Assembly: GCA_958450325.1 (NCBI GenBank)
Contig: OY288262.1
Coordinates: 6,429,142-6,493,141 of the forward strand
DNA length: 64,000 nucleotides
Direction of reading: 5' to 3'
Source of the DNA: Agrostemma githago
Taxonomy: Eukaryota; Streptophyta; Magnoliopsida; Caryophyllales; Caryophyllaceae
The translations under genes and the position numbers were made by a program. Numbering within the stretch: the stretch's first letter is position 1; each line of letters begins with the position of its first letter. The notes below the pieces were generated by a model, which searched no databases, was not told the origin of the DNA, and saw nothing but the letters and a program-made list of their open reading frames with translations. Shown piece after piece: positions 26,236 to 37,403 of this stretch.

Positions 26236-27072
26236 ATGACTAAGGACTCCATTGATCAACTAACCGCCTCGTTGGCCAAGATCCAAGATCAACTGAACCA
26301 GATGAGGGGAGACCAAACCGCCATTGCCACCCGTTTGAGTACCTTGGAGCAAAGGACTCCTAAGGTCGGGAATGAAACCACTGGGCCCATAGCTGAACTG
26401 GCCAACGCAGTCCGCAAGCTGGAGGAACAGGTCCACCTGTCGACCAACAATTCAATCCATACGGAAAATGCTCGTTCCTATTCACCTTTGACCGACGAGT
26501 TGCCCGCTAACCTCAACCTGACGGGCCTACCAATGTTCGATGGGACCGAAGACCTGGTATTACATATCCGGGCTTTCAAAGAATTCATGGCCATCAAAGG
26601 AGTGAAATCAACCATGTTCAAGCACCTGTTTGCTTCCTCCCTCGAGAAGCACCCGAAAGCCTGGTACTACAGGCTTGACTCCAAGAAGTACAAGACTTGG
26701 GATGACGTGGCGACGGAATTCGCTCGGAATTATGCCGATAATACCGAGATCCAGACCACGATGCGTACTTTAGAAGTCATGGCCCAAGAGCCCAAGGAAG
26801 GTTTCACTAAGTACCTTCAAAGGTGGAGGGCCGAAAGTGTGAAGTTGGTAGACAAGCCCAACGAGAAGACACTAGTGGAGGCGTTCATCAACAACCTCCT
26901 ACCTTCCTACCGCATCCATCTTAGGTATGCCGGCATTTCCAACTTTGCAGTGCTTACCGAAATGGGCATTATGATTGAATATGATCTTCGACATAATGAA
27001 GATTTGGGTGAAGCTTCTACTGAAGGCTATATTGGACATCAACTCAAGTCCTCAGAAGCCGACGACAAATGA
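26236..27072 (+). CDS. Gag-like protein of LTR element 2
   Basis: 278 residues, very close to the element 1 gag along its length (same MTKDS start, same HIRAFKEFMAIKG and FTKYLQRWRAESVKL blocks). The C-terminus differs (ends KSSEADDK, against a longer tail in element 1). No zinc knuckle or pol follows. The intact frame in two elements suggests gag is maintained while the enzymes come from elsewhere, which is an inference. Structural role as for element 1. Confidence 0.88.
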   Translation: MTKDSIDQLTASLAKIQDQLNQMRGDQTAIATRLSTLEQRTPKVGNETTGPIAELANAVRKLEEQVHLSTNNSIHTENARSYSPLTDELPANLNLTGLPMFDGTEDLVLHIRAFKEFMAIKGVKSTMFKHLFASSLEKHPKAWYYRLDSKKYKTWDDVATEFARNYADNTEIQTTMRTLEVMAQEPKEGFTKYLQRWRAESVKLVDKPNEKTLVEAFINNLLPSYRIHLRYAGISNFAVLTEMGIMIEYDLRHNEDLGEASTEGYIGHQLKSSEADDK

Positions 27073-27520
27073 CAACATTATCCGAGAGTCTAGATTTGGT
27101 TCAAGTCCTAGTCTGAGTCCGAGTCTAGGATCACTATTTTCTGTCAAAGTCAAAGTCAGAGTCATTTGCATTCTGTCCTCTTTTCACATTTCAATAAAAT
27201 CAGCTTTTCTATTTTCTCATATATTTCCTTATGTGTTCCCGAGAACATGATGAACACCATCATACACTGTGAGCACATGCACGTGACTATTATAGGCACA
27301 TCTATAACGACTGCAGGAAACTGAGACCCGTGTTTTCCTTTTACCTGTTCCATGTCTGACATAGAAAGCCACATAACCACCCTTAGCAGGAGCATATCGA
27401 ATCCTATGACGAATCTAGGTAGTCTCCTAGTTTGAGTCCAAGACGGGAGGCAAGCCCATTTCCCACAATAAACACCCATCCGATAAGATCAACCGATCCC
27501 TACCTTTGGTATTAGTCCAA

Positions 27521-27740
27521 CCAAAATTCAAAAAACCCATGACCGGGGCTGAGAGGTCAACCAAAATTCAAAAAACCCATGACCGGGGCTGAGAGGTCAA
27601 CCAAAATTCAAGAAACCCATGACCGGGGCTGAGAGGTCAACCAACATTCAAAAAAAAAACCCTATGACCGGGGCTAAGAGGTCAACCAGCAAAAAATCAA
27701 AAAAAACCATGACCGGGCCGGGCTAAGAGGTCAATCAAAA
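27521..27740 (+). repeat. 40-bp minisatellite in LTR element 2
   Basis: Units starting CCAAAATTCAAAAAACCCAT and carrying GACCGGGGCTGAGAGGTCAA repeat at 27,521, 27,561 and 27,601, then in diverged form to about 27,740 (five to six units). Element 1 has only a single such unit near 17,325. GACC..GGTC gives inverted symmetry within each unit. Confidence 0.9.
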
Positions 27741-29606
27741 AAAAATCAAATACCCGTGACCGTGGTCAACGGTCAACTCAAGTGAAAATCCTTTGACCGG
27801 GGTACGGTCAAATTTAAAATTATCAATACCATCCAATAGGGGAGTAACAGTCAAGCTGGTCAGCTAGCACCACATCTAGCCTTCCCACATTATAACCCTC
27901 AAGACCTTCCCAAGACATAGGCTAGAGACAGCCCGGAATTTTGAGGATTCAAGCTCCATAGGATACCCTAACCATTAGGGCCAGACATGGAAATCAGATC
28001 CCGCATTATCAAACCTACCCCGATCGAAGTTCGAGTCATTATTACTCGACTTCCCCCTTTCCTACCACATTACAATACCTTACCCTCGAAGCCTTAGCTC
28101 CACAAAATCGAGCTCCAGATTTCGAACCATCAAAGCCACTTACTTCCTAGCACCACATTTCCAAAAACATCTAAACCAGTTACCAACCCCAAACACGGGA
28201 ATTCAACTTGCGGTCAGCATAGAACATGTCCAAATAGTTCACACCACCTCTGGGGGCTACCTCGGAGAACGCTCACAGTCACAGGATCAACATCCTAACT
28301 ATTCTAGCCCTTTGATCAAAGCATCATTGGGAGCACACCTAGCCTAACCATCACTATGGCTAGTTACACACCAAGCCCTAATAAACTAGGCACCATAATA
28401 CATTTTTCAACACTGAACTACGGCTTGGTTTGATTTCACAACACGTGAATACGTAGGCAGCCTTTCAAAAGAGGCACAACCACCCATATTAACACAAATT
28501 CAAAAAGACATCATCATTCCGGTCACGACACTGTCATGTTCTCAACAGCTAGCTTTGTTGTCCCGGGGGCTTCTCCTAGGCAGAAGTTCTCCATCCACTC
28601 ACATAATCCAAAGACTTTCAAGAACTAGCCTCCTTTCTATAGTGTGTCCTAGTACTCGGCTCAGTCGAAGACAAGAATCTGTCAGAGACTCGAGACAACA
28701 CCTACTTTTGGGAACATGCCCCGAAAGCAAAAAAAAATTCTACGGCATTGCTACCACAAAGCCCTGTCGTACGGAAACAATCTCACTCTGAGGATTCGAC
28801 CATGTTGCCACTCGCCTAGGCTACGGAATAGCGCAACTTAAGAGTCTTGTCATCTTAGGTGGCCCATCCCCTGTCGAGTCACGGTCCAACCCTTAGGGAG
28901 TCCAGTCGTGTCTGCCGACTCGTCCGGTCACGTCCAGAGTCGAGTTTGTCGGTATATCTCCCACTTCATCTAGGCATACAGGCCTAACCAGGAATTTTTA
29001 GGAATTCGTGTCAGAATCTGATCAGGAATCAAGTCATCCCAAACATTCCTTTTCTTCCAATTTTTTCAAAATTTCCGCCATTTTCAAAAAAAAAAATCGG
29101 TTTTTTTTATAAAAAAAAAAAAATCAGTCAAAAATCATTTTTCTCCCCCAGCACGAGTCGATGTTTTATCTGTATGTTGCATGCAAAACAGACAGGTATC
29201 CTAAGACTCCCGGAGAATTATCAAAGTTCTCAGTGAAAATTCAAGCAACATTTTCGCTGAGTAATCGGATGTATCAGTAAGAGGCACATCCGCAGCTTCT
29301 AATAGAGGCTCCCGCGCAATTCAAAGATGGGACGTATCAGTAAGCGGTACACCCATAGCCTCCAAGGCAAACTCCCACGCAATTTCAAGATGGAGATTGT
29401 CTGTAAACAGACAAATCCAAGACTTTTTTAGTAGAAAGTCCCCACGCCGTTGTTGACATCTATCCAGGTATGATTTCTATCTTATGGCTGGCGAGCCCTT
29501 CACGCAAGTCTAATGGACTCGAAACGACCCGATCGAAAGTCTGCCAGGTCTTAATCCTCGATTGGCCTGGTAGCTACTCTGACTTTCGCCTTGTCCAAGC
29601 CTCAGT
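27741..29606 (+). other. Non-coding 3' internal region of LTR element 2
   Basis: Colinear with element 1 (17,390-19,015) but diverged. No pol domains. It carries A-rich patches near 29,090-29,125 and a local repeat of CGTATCAGTAAG around 29,270-29,340. Confidence 0.6.
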
Positions 29607-29620
29607 CAGAGTGGGGGCTC
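29607..29620 (+). promoter_or_regulatory. Polypurine tract of LTR element 2
   Basis: CAGAGTGGGGGCTC directly before the 3' LTR. Confidence 0.75.
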
Positions 29621-31886
29621 TGTAGACACCCGCATTTTGACCGCCAGGTGTCTATAGGAGGTCCCACCAAACACCCGATGATGATAGGACGCAAACATGC
29701 TTTAATGGACTCGGATATGGGCTCGAAATCATGGACATTTTGTTTAGGCTTATTAGGGAGTACAAATCTCACAAAACGGTCCTCAAATCCAGGCCCAGTA
29801 GGTCGTTTCGAGTCAAATAAGACTAATTTGGGTCGATTCCGACACCGGGGGTAAAACCGTCTTTTAGCGACCGAGTCAAACCCGGTCAAAGATATTTTTT
29901 CCCGAGTCACACGAGCTGGCCGTGACACTACACGGATGATTCGGACTCAAACACCAAAAAAATCATCTTCAAATAATATTAAACAAATCCGTTTAAGGAT
30001 AGAATTCGATCTCAAGTAGGAATTCTATCCGGAAACCGAATCAGACATCGACCGAGCTCCAAATACTCGGCCGAGACAGCCGAATACTCGGCCAACACTC
30101 CCCAACCAGCTGAGATGTTTGCTTCTCCCCTAAGAAACGAGAAGTTTATTCCCTTACGAACTCTCGTATTTCCTATCCAAACCGATATTTCTTGCCACAC
30201 AAGCAAGGCTACCTCGACTCCTATAAATAGGACCTCATATTCAACGACTTGAGGACACGATATGATACACGATTAACGATTACACACGACAATTTTTCAG
30301 CAACCAAAAAAACATACATTCATCATCCTCGACATCAATATAGAGCAAATCTCGACGTCCCGACAAAACTGTCCCACCCGGCCAAACCCGACGTTCCTTA
30401 CACAAAAATCCGCACCACCTTAACTCACCCGCATCATTTCGACGCTCCCGTGTCTAATCCACCGTCGGACGAGCTCCATACCGAGAAAATAAAGCATGTA
30501 GGTTGAGGGTGTAAATCAACCCGATTCTTCTCCCTTCTCTCTCACTCTCTCACGTCTTTCTCCCCTCTTTTCGTCCGTCTTTTTTATTTTTGCATCGATC
30601 GTTTCGCATTATTAATATGGGTCGTTTTTCGCATCATATTTTTATTTATTTTCGATGATAAAAACTTTTTTTTATAACGTTCTTAAAATACGATACCGAT
30701 TCTCTAATCGAATATCGTACTTACAAGAACTAAATTAAATCAATTTTCGTTGATGCTAATAAAATCATTACTTTTTTTAACAAAATTCGATGATTTTTAA
30801 CGCGGAGAAAATTAACATCTTTTTCGTTCAAAATTCTTTTTTTTTTACTTTTCGTTCAAAACAATTTTTTTTTTTTCAAAACCTTTTCTAAAATCATTCC
30901 GACTATTCGATATCGATTTCATAATCGAATATCGAAAATATAAATCGAGTATAAATTAATCCATATTTGTACGCGATTTATAAAGAATTAACGGTTTTCG
31001 ACAAAATAAAAAAATCCGGATAGACCGCCACGCGAGTCGCGCGCCATCCAGGCGGCTCGCGCGGCGGCCTGAATCGGCCGAGTCCTTTTTTTTTCGTTTC
31101 TTCGCTTTTCTATTTTTAATTCTTTTCGAACCTTATATTAAAATGCGACTTTCGCGACATATTTTAATAAATACTTTTTTTCGACCTCGGTCAACACGTG
31201 TTAATCAATCACGTGTCATCAAATCTTTTCTAAAATCATGCATATTATTTATTTACGTCTTTTTTTCAATTTATTCATCGCTACTAACTCGTTTTCTCGT
31301 GTTTGTAGCTTTTTATTTGTTTTTATCGTTTTATTAGACTAAAACGAATTCACATGCTAAAATAACTTTGACGTTATTAGTTTAATATGCATTAAACGAC
31401 TTAGTAACCCATTTATTTATTTTTCTCACATGCTTAGGAAAATAATGTTTGCATATCATTCAACCGTCGAACTAACCCGTGTACACAAAAAACGAACGAT
31501 ATCTTAGTAAAGGCCGCTAAGTGCGGGCGGGGTTGGGTGTTCTTAGTGAACTTCACGTACCCTCACCCCTTACTCAGAACCATGGTTTCCGGATGTCCGA
31601 ATCCATTGGCTACGAGAGTCATTCAATATACGATTAACCGCCCAGTCGGCATCGGTATCGATATGCAAAGGGACGAGCCCAATAAACTCTGACATCGGAA
31701 ATGGGCCGTATTTCAATACGGCCCACTACGACATAGAGTGGGCTCGAATGGTTCCGAATAACCACAAAATTCGGTGGCGACTCCTACTTCGATTTAAATT
31801 TCAATTTGACCATCTCATATGGAGATTCATTCGCCTCCCCAAACCCGCGCGTGGCCGCGTCGGGGTGGACCTATGTCATGTCCACA
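29621..31886 (+). repeat. 3' LTR of LTR element 2
   Basis: 2,266 bp, nearly identical to the 5' LTR. It retains the full hairpin cassette near 31,031-31,062 (CGCGAGTCGC with GCGGCTCGCG). TATA at 30,222-30,230. Confidence 0.95.
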
Positions 31887-31891
31887 CAATG
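31887..31891. repeat. Target-site duplication of LTR element 2 (right)
   Basis: CAATG, identical to 22,675-22,679. Confidence 0.95.
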
Positions 31892-34885
31892 GTTTACGCG
31901 TTTAATGATGGGAAGGATAGAATACCGCTATGGAACAGACTTACTCATTTATCTCAGTTGATTAATGGCCCGTGGGCTGTAGCGGGGGACTTTAATACGG
32001 TGTTAAGCCCTCAAGAACGATTAGGTGGTAACACTAAGCAAAGAGACATGGATGATTTTATTGATTGTATTAGCAAATGTGAATTGACTGATCTTCCTGC
32101 GACGGGGGCATACTTCACGTGGACTAATAAACAAGAGACTCAAGATAGAATTTTTAGTAGGATTGATAGGTTCTTGGTTAATTATACTAGGATGAACGCT
32201 TTCCCTGATATGAGTGCTTATTTCCATCCTCCTGGACTGTTTGATCACTGTCCGTGCGTGGTCTCTGATTCAAAGATGAGGACAGCAACAGGTAGAAGAT
32301 TTCGATATTTTGCAATGTGGGGTAAGGCTCCGTCTTTCCTGCAACTGGTTGCTGATTCGTGGAATAAGAATTATGTGGGATATAAGATGTTTACTATTGT
32401 TAAAAGACTTAAAGCGCTGAAGTTTCCGCTGAGACAATTGAATAAGGAATGCTTCTCGGATATCGAATGTAGAGCAGCCCAAACAGAACAGCAACTTGCA
32501 GCAATTCAGAACATGATAATTGCAGATCCGGCGAATGTGAATCTGATTGAGAGGGAAAGAATGTTATCAGCTACTTTTTCGGAACAATTGCAAGCTAGAA
32601 ATAGCTTCTTGAGTCAAAAGGCAAACATGAAATGGATTGAAGATGGTGATTCTAACACGGCATTATTCCATGGTCAATTAAAGAAAAAGTACAGCAGTAA
32701 CAAAGTAACTCAGATTGAAGACAAAGATGGGAAATTATGTTCCGACGCGGATAGTATCCAGTCCGCTTTTCTGGACTATTATTTGCAGCTGCTGGGCAGC
32801 AGTAACCCCACGGAGCCTATCAGAACACAGGTCATTTCAATGGGTAGGAGATGCAGTCCAGACCAAATGATCAAACTGGAGAGACAGGTGACTAATGATG
32901 AAATTAAGCATGCCTTTTTCAGCATTCCACCAGAAAAAGCGCCGGGCCCCGATGGATATTCTAGCTCGTTCTTCAAAGACAGTTGGACAGTCATTGGTAC
33001 GGATATTTGTGATGCAGTTCAAGAATTTTTCAGGTCTAACTTACTGTTAACTCAGATTAATGCTACTAGCATCAGTTTGATCCCAAAATGTGACATGCCT
33101 ACAAGTGTGAAGCAATATCGACCTATAGCCTGTTGTAATATGATTTACAAGGTCATCTCCAAATTTCTTTGTAACAGGTTAGCTCCTATTCTTCCTGATC
33201 TTATTGGTGAGAATCAAAGTGCCTTTGTGAAGGGTAGGTCGATAATTGAAAATGTGCTTATATGTCAAGACATTTTCCAGCACTATAATAGGGCCTCTTC
33301 ATCTCCTCGATGTTTATTCAAGATTGACCTTCAGAAAGCCTATGACTCCATTGAATGGTCCTTCTTAGAGCAAATGCTCATTGGTTTGAATTTTCCGGTG
33401 AATTTCAGAGCAAAAATTATGGCCTGTGTGACTTCTCCTTCCTACACTTTGAGCCTGAATGGTAATTGTTTTGGGTATTTCAAGGGGAAAAGGGGGTTGA
33501 GGCAAGGGGACCCTATTTCCCCTCTCCTCTTCACTCTTTGTATGGATTATTTGACGAGAATGATTGCTTATGCAACAGACAAATGGCCTTTTCAGTACCA
33601 TCCCCTCTGCAAAAGTCTGAAACTAACCCATTTAATGTTTGCAGATGATCTTTTAATGTTCTGTATGGGTGATATTAACTCCATTATGCTTCTTATTAGA
33701 GCCTTTTCATCCTTTTCTAGAGCTTCAGGGCTCACGATGAATGGCTCAAAGTCTGAGGTATTCTTTAATGGGGTAAATGAGACTGTTAAGAATGACATAA
33801 AGCAGGTTGTGGGCTTCAGTGAGGGATCTTTGCCTTTTAGATATTTGGGAGTTCCAATTCAAGCAGGAAGGCTGACTAAACTGGAATGTAATATCTTGAT
33901 TGAGAGAATTGTCAAGAGAGTTAGAAGCATTGGTGCTCGGAAGTTTTCATATGCAGGAAGACTAACCATTGTGAACTCGATTTTAAGCGCACTACATTCT
34001 TATTGGGCTAGTATCTTTGTTTTACCTAAGGCGATCATCAGAAGAATCGAGGGAATATGCAGGAATTATCTTTGGGATGGATCTTCTGAGTATCTTAGGG
34101 TCCCCCTTGTGGCGTGGAAGAAGGTCACTTTAGACAAGCAGGAGGGTGGTTTAGGGATTAAAAAAGCCGAGACTATGAATATTGCAGCCATCACTAAACG
34201 GGTTCATTGGATCTACCGTAATGAAGAACGATTATGGGTCAAGTGGGTCAATTGCATCTACCTCAAAGGGCAAGATTGGGGTTGTATCTGTAAGGTAAAA
34301 GAGAAGGTTAAGCATGGTTTCCCGAATGGATTATGGCAAGGAAACTATAGTGTCTACTATATCAAAGATGGATATAATTGGCTTAGGGGATCTTACCTTG
34401 TTGTGGAGTGGCACCCGATTATTTGGAATAGCTGGAATGACCCTAAGCATGCTTTTGTTACTTGGTTAGTGAAGCAAAAAGGTCTGAATTGCAGAGGTAG
34501 ATTACATGAACTGGGATTCTGTCAGGAGGAAGAATGTTGTCTTTGTGAGACTGATACGGAAACCATTGAGCATTTATTTTTTGAATGCGTGTATAGTGCC
34601 CAGGTTATTAGACATGTTGAGGATTGGTGTGGTTTTAAATTGAATATCTCCATGGCAGGTGCGAATCGGTTGCATACGCTGAAGCATAAGTTACATACAA
34701 TGTTGTGGACTGTTGTACATTACCAGGTCTGGATGCAAAGGAATAATGCGAGAGTGAACTATGTGCTGAAAATGCCTAATCTGGTGTCTAACTTATTTAT
34801 CCAACATGCCAAGAAGAGGATGAAAGCAAAACTGCCCCATTTGATTCAGGAGGATGCTTATTGGAATAGATTACGGAACAATTGA
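31892..34885 (+). CDS. LINE2 ORF2: endonuclease (rest), reverse transcriptase, zf-RVT
   Basis: Open for 998 codons after the LTR insertion. Endonuclease motifs GDFNTVL and FDHCP come first. The reverse transcriptase follows with PEKAPGPDGYSSSFFK, RPIACCNMIYKVISK, NQSAFVKGRSI, YDSIEWSF, GLRQGDPISPLLFTL and the catalytic LMFADDLLMF. Next come RYLGVPIQAGRL, KFSYAGRLTIV, NYLWDGSS, and a C-terminal zf-RVT Cys/His set (CCLC, then EHLFFEC). The product would nick and reverse-transcribe at the target. The upstream in-frame run from 31,748 is LTR sequence. The frame is undamaged, unlike LINE1, but is cut off from its own N-terminus by LTR element 2. Stop at 34,883-34,885. Confidence 0.92.
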   Translation, partial: VYAFNDGKDRIPLWNRLTHLSQLINGPWAVAGDFNTVLSPQERLGGNTKQRDMDDFIDCISKCELTDLPATGAYFTWTNKQETQDRIFSRIDRFLVNYTRMNAFPDMSAYFHPPGLFDHCPCVVSDSKMRTATGRRFRYFAMWGKAPSFLQLVADSWNKNYVGYKMFTIVKRLKALKFPLRQLNKECFSDIECRAAQTEQQLAAIQNMIIADPANVNLIERERMLSATFSEQLQARNSFLSQKANMKWIEDGDSNTALFHGQLKKKYSSNKVTQIEDKDGKLCSDADSIQSAFLDYYLQLLGSSNPTEPIRTQVISMGRRCSPDQMIKLERQVTNDEIKHAFFSIPPEKAPGPDGYSSSFFKDSWTVIGTDICDAVQEFFRSNLLLTQINATSISLIPKCDMPTSVKQYRPIACCNMIYKVISKFLCNRLAPILPDLIGENQSAFVKGRSIIENVLICQDIFQHYNRASSSPRCLFKIDLQKAYDSIEWSFLEQMLIGLNFPVNFRAKIMACVTSPSYTLSLNGNCFGYFKGKRGLRQGDPISPLLFTLCMDYLTRMIAYATDKWPFQYHPLCKSLKLTHLMFADDLLMFCMGDINSIMLLIRAFSSFSRASGLTMNGSKSEVFFNGVNETVKNDIKQVVGFSEGSLPFRYLGVPIQAGRLTKLECNILIERIVKRVRSIGARKFSYAGRLTIVNSILSALHSYWASIFVLPKAIIRRIEGICRNYLWDGSSEYLRVPLVAWKKVTLDKQEGGLGIKKAETMNIAAITKRVHWIYRNEERLWVKWVNCIYLKGQDWGCICKVKEKVKHGFPNGLWQGNYSVYYIKDGYNWLRGSYLVVEWHPIIWNSWNDPKHAFVTWLVKQKGLNCRGRLHELGFCQEEECCLCETDTETIEHLFFECVYSAQVIRHVEDWCGFKLNISMAGANRLHTLKHKLHTMLWTVVHYQVWMQRNNARVNYVLKMPNLVSNLFIQHAKKRMKAKLPHLIQEDAYWNRLRNN

Positions 34886-35001
34886 TTTTCACTTGTTTCT
34901 GTTTGTTTTATTTGTGTATCCTGAAAACGTGTTGATCAGCTATTTCTGATCAGTTGTAAATTCTTTATCTATACCATTTCACATTTTACCAAAAAAAAAA
35001 A

Positions 35002-37261
35002 GATAACAAAAAGGTAACGTACCTTCAACACATCCGAAAAATTGCAAAATGGTAGCTTTCATGTCCTCATCAACTCCTTCAAAATAAGCATGGGATTTAC
35101 CTACGCTTATACTCAGCCCCAACGCTCTACTAAAATTAGCAAAGGCCCGCCATAAAAACTCCATCGATTTCTTCTCCCCTTTACAAAAAAGGAGCAAGTC
35201 ATCAGCAAAGAGTAAATGGGTAAGCTTCATCGGTCCACATTTCGGATGATATCTGAACTTCTTATCCATCTTGCCATGTATAAGGATACGAGAAATACTC
35301 CATACAAATAGTGAAGAGCAACAGAGACATAGGATCCCCTTGTCTCAGCCCCCTCTTCCCTTTGAAAAACCCAAAATTATCCCCATTAGCACACATCGAA
35401 TATGAGACTGTGGATACACATTCCATAATCAGTCTGCAAAAATGGTCCGAAAAATCTAGCGCACGCAACATTTGCTCCACAAAACTCCACTCCACACTGT
35501 CATACGCCTTATCCACTTTAAACAAACACCGAGGCGAAGTACGACTCCTCTTGTATACCAAATTCTGACATATGAGCACATTTTCAACAATACTTCTGCC
35601 CTCGATAAATCCCCCTTGATTAGGTGAAATAATATGAGGTAAGACTCGACCCAGCCTCGTACCAATAATTTTAGCAATACATTTGTACAAGACATTACAA
35701 CAAGCAATGGGCCGGAATTCTTTAACGGTTTTAGGCCTATTCACCTTAGGAATCAACGCAATGTTAGCACAGTTTAACTGTTTCAGAAGTTTACCTGAGG
35801 TAAAAAAGTCTTTGACAGCTTTCACAATATCTTCTCCAATAATATCACAAGAATCAATAAAAAATTGACTCGAGAAACCATCAGGACCCGGTGCTTTATC
35901 ACGAGGAATACTAAATAAAGCACTTTTAATTTCCTCATCTGTCACAGCTGCCTCCAACCAACTCCTATGCTCGTTAGTACATAAATTGCCCCGTCGAACA
36001 ATGCCCAAGTTGATTGGCTCCACGACCCGAGACTCACCCAACAACGAGACGTAGTAGCGTAAAAACGCGTCCTCAATGTCAGGCTTATTCCCGCATTCTT
36101 GCCCATCAGCGTCTTCAATCAAAGCGATTGCGTTATGCGCCCTCCTTGCCCTCAAAAGACCATGGAAATATGCCGAGTTTACATCTCCATCCTTGACCCA
36201 CTTTTGTTTCGCTTTTTGGTTCCAAAAAGCTGCTCTCGCAGCTTGAAGGGTCCGCACCAGCTCATTTTGTTCCGACTTCTCCTGCAATACCGACCTGCTA
36301 CTATCATCACGCAATTTGACCTGCAGTAACTCCAAACGCATCTCAGCCTGCTTGCAACGGTTTTTATATCAGAAAAGCACTTTGTATTCAACTCCTTCAA
36401 TGGTGTCTTCAGACTACGCATCTTGGACACCACTTTATACATCTCGGTACCCCCGATCCTCGCACCCCAAGCCTTCGAAACAATGTTCTTGAACTCAGTT
36501 GCGTTACTCCACATATTCATGTACTTAAAACTCTTATTCTTCCTCACAGGAGGCTGCTCAAGTTGAACAATGCAAGGACAATGGTCAAAAGCACCCTCCG
36601 GTATGAAATTCGCAAAGCCATTCGGGAATAAACCCACCATCTCGTCATTCACCAAACAACGATCAATGCGGCTATACACCCTAGTCTCAGCAACTTTGTG
36701 TTTATTGTTCCAAGTAAACCACGACCCACTGGCCTTGAAGTCACTTACCTCACATTTTGCCAAACACTCCCGAAATTGACACATATCCTCATCCGAAGAT
36801 ATACCTCCAAGCCGCTCTCGAGCATCAATAACACAATTAAAGTCTCCCAAAATCATCCACGGCCCCATCAAAGCATAGGACTCAAGCCTTTGCCAAAACG
36901 CAACTCTCTCCGAGGCCGAATCAAACGGATAAACAAAAGTAAGCAAGTAATCCTTCCCCGAATTCGTTGACACCCTAACATGTATACTTTGATTACTGTA
37001 TTCCAAAATCGACAGTCTAACCCTCGAATGCTTCCAAAGAAGCCACACTCGACCCCCTTCATGACAATGATTATTTGTCGTTATGCTCCATTCATAGAAA
37101 ATGTTCTGATGAACTTTGGCATACGCTTTATTTTTAATTTTTGTCTCTAATAGACCAACTATATCGACCTGCTGCTTTCTAATGAAGTCATTAATTGTAC
37201 GCTGCTTATTTATGTTAGACATGCCGCGCACATTCCAACACCCAATATTATGAACTTCCAT
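35002..37261 (-). pseudogene. LINE1 ORF2: endonuclease and reverse transcriptase, frameshifted
   Basis: ATG at 37,261 starts MEVHNIGCWNVRGMSNINK. Endonuclease motifs follow: LLETKI, LGDFNCV, FDHCPCI. Near 36,365 the A-run after KCFSDI has lost one base; the next frame continues AEMRLELLQVKL and the RT proper: DKAPGPDGFSSQFF, RPIACCNVLYKC, NQGGFIEGRSI, YDSVEWSF and GLRQGDPMSLLLFT. Near 35,287 a second one-base loss precedes MDKKFRYHPKC and LLFADDLLLF. The reading stops at GTLPFCY where LINE2 is inserted. The VDKAYDS stretch lacks the two residues usual before KAYD. Inactive; the rest of ORF2 is at 22,413-21,421. Confidence 0.9.
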
Positions 37262-37403
37262 GGATCACTAGCTCCAATCCCACCCCTTCCTTTCCCTCAC
37301 CCGTCTCTTTTCTCAGGGAACCCATCACTATATCAGCAAACGAATTCCCATTATTCACCTCCGTATGGTTCCTCGGCCCCTTAATCACGAGACCAGTATT
37401 CAC

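Larger units (their letters stand above)
22680..31886 (+). mobile_element. LTR element 2: gag-only Ty3/gypsy-type retrotransposon, complete
   Basis: A 9,207-bp element of a second subfamily of the element 1 family: LTRs 22,680-24,921 and 29,621-31,886, gag-like frame 26,236-27,072, no pol, and TSD CAATG on both sides. LTRs differ by a low percentage plus indels, including about 20 bp missing from the 5' LTR near 24,085 that removes one hairpin arm. Its internal region is colinear with element 1 but carries a different minisatellite. It is inserted in the endonuclease of LINE2. Confidence 0.95.
22414..35001 (+). mobile_element. LINE2: L1-like element on the plus strand, inserted in LINE1 and split by LTR element 2
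   Basis: The 5' end is truncated inside the endonuclease domain (about 22,414). The 3' end is TTTTACC followed by eleven A (34,991-35,001). Removing LTR element 2 leaves about 3.4 kb. ORF2 is open across both sides (22,417-22,679 and 31,892-34,885) with no frameshift or stop other than the LTR insertion. No direct repeat flanks it; comparison with LINE motifs suggests that about a dozen bases of LINE1 (the LGVPL part of YLGVPL) were lost. Confidence 0.9.

Noticed and set aside
27521..27740. Spaced 40-bp direct repeats considered as a CRISPR array
   Set aside because: The units are contiguous with no unique spacers, and the setting is a plant retrotransposon.
31748..31891. N-terminal extension of the long LINE2 frame
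   Set aside because: This part is the 3' LTR of LTR element 2 in chance frame; the LINE2 coding sequence starts after the TSD.
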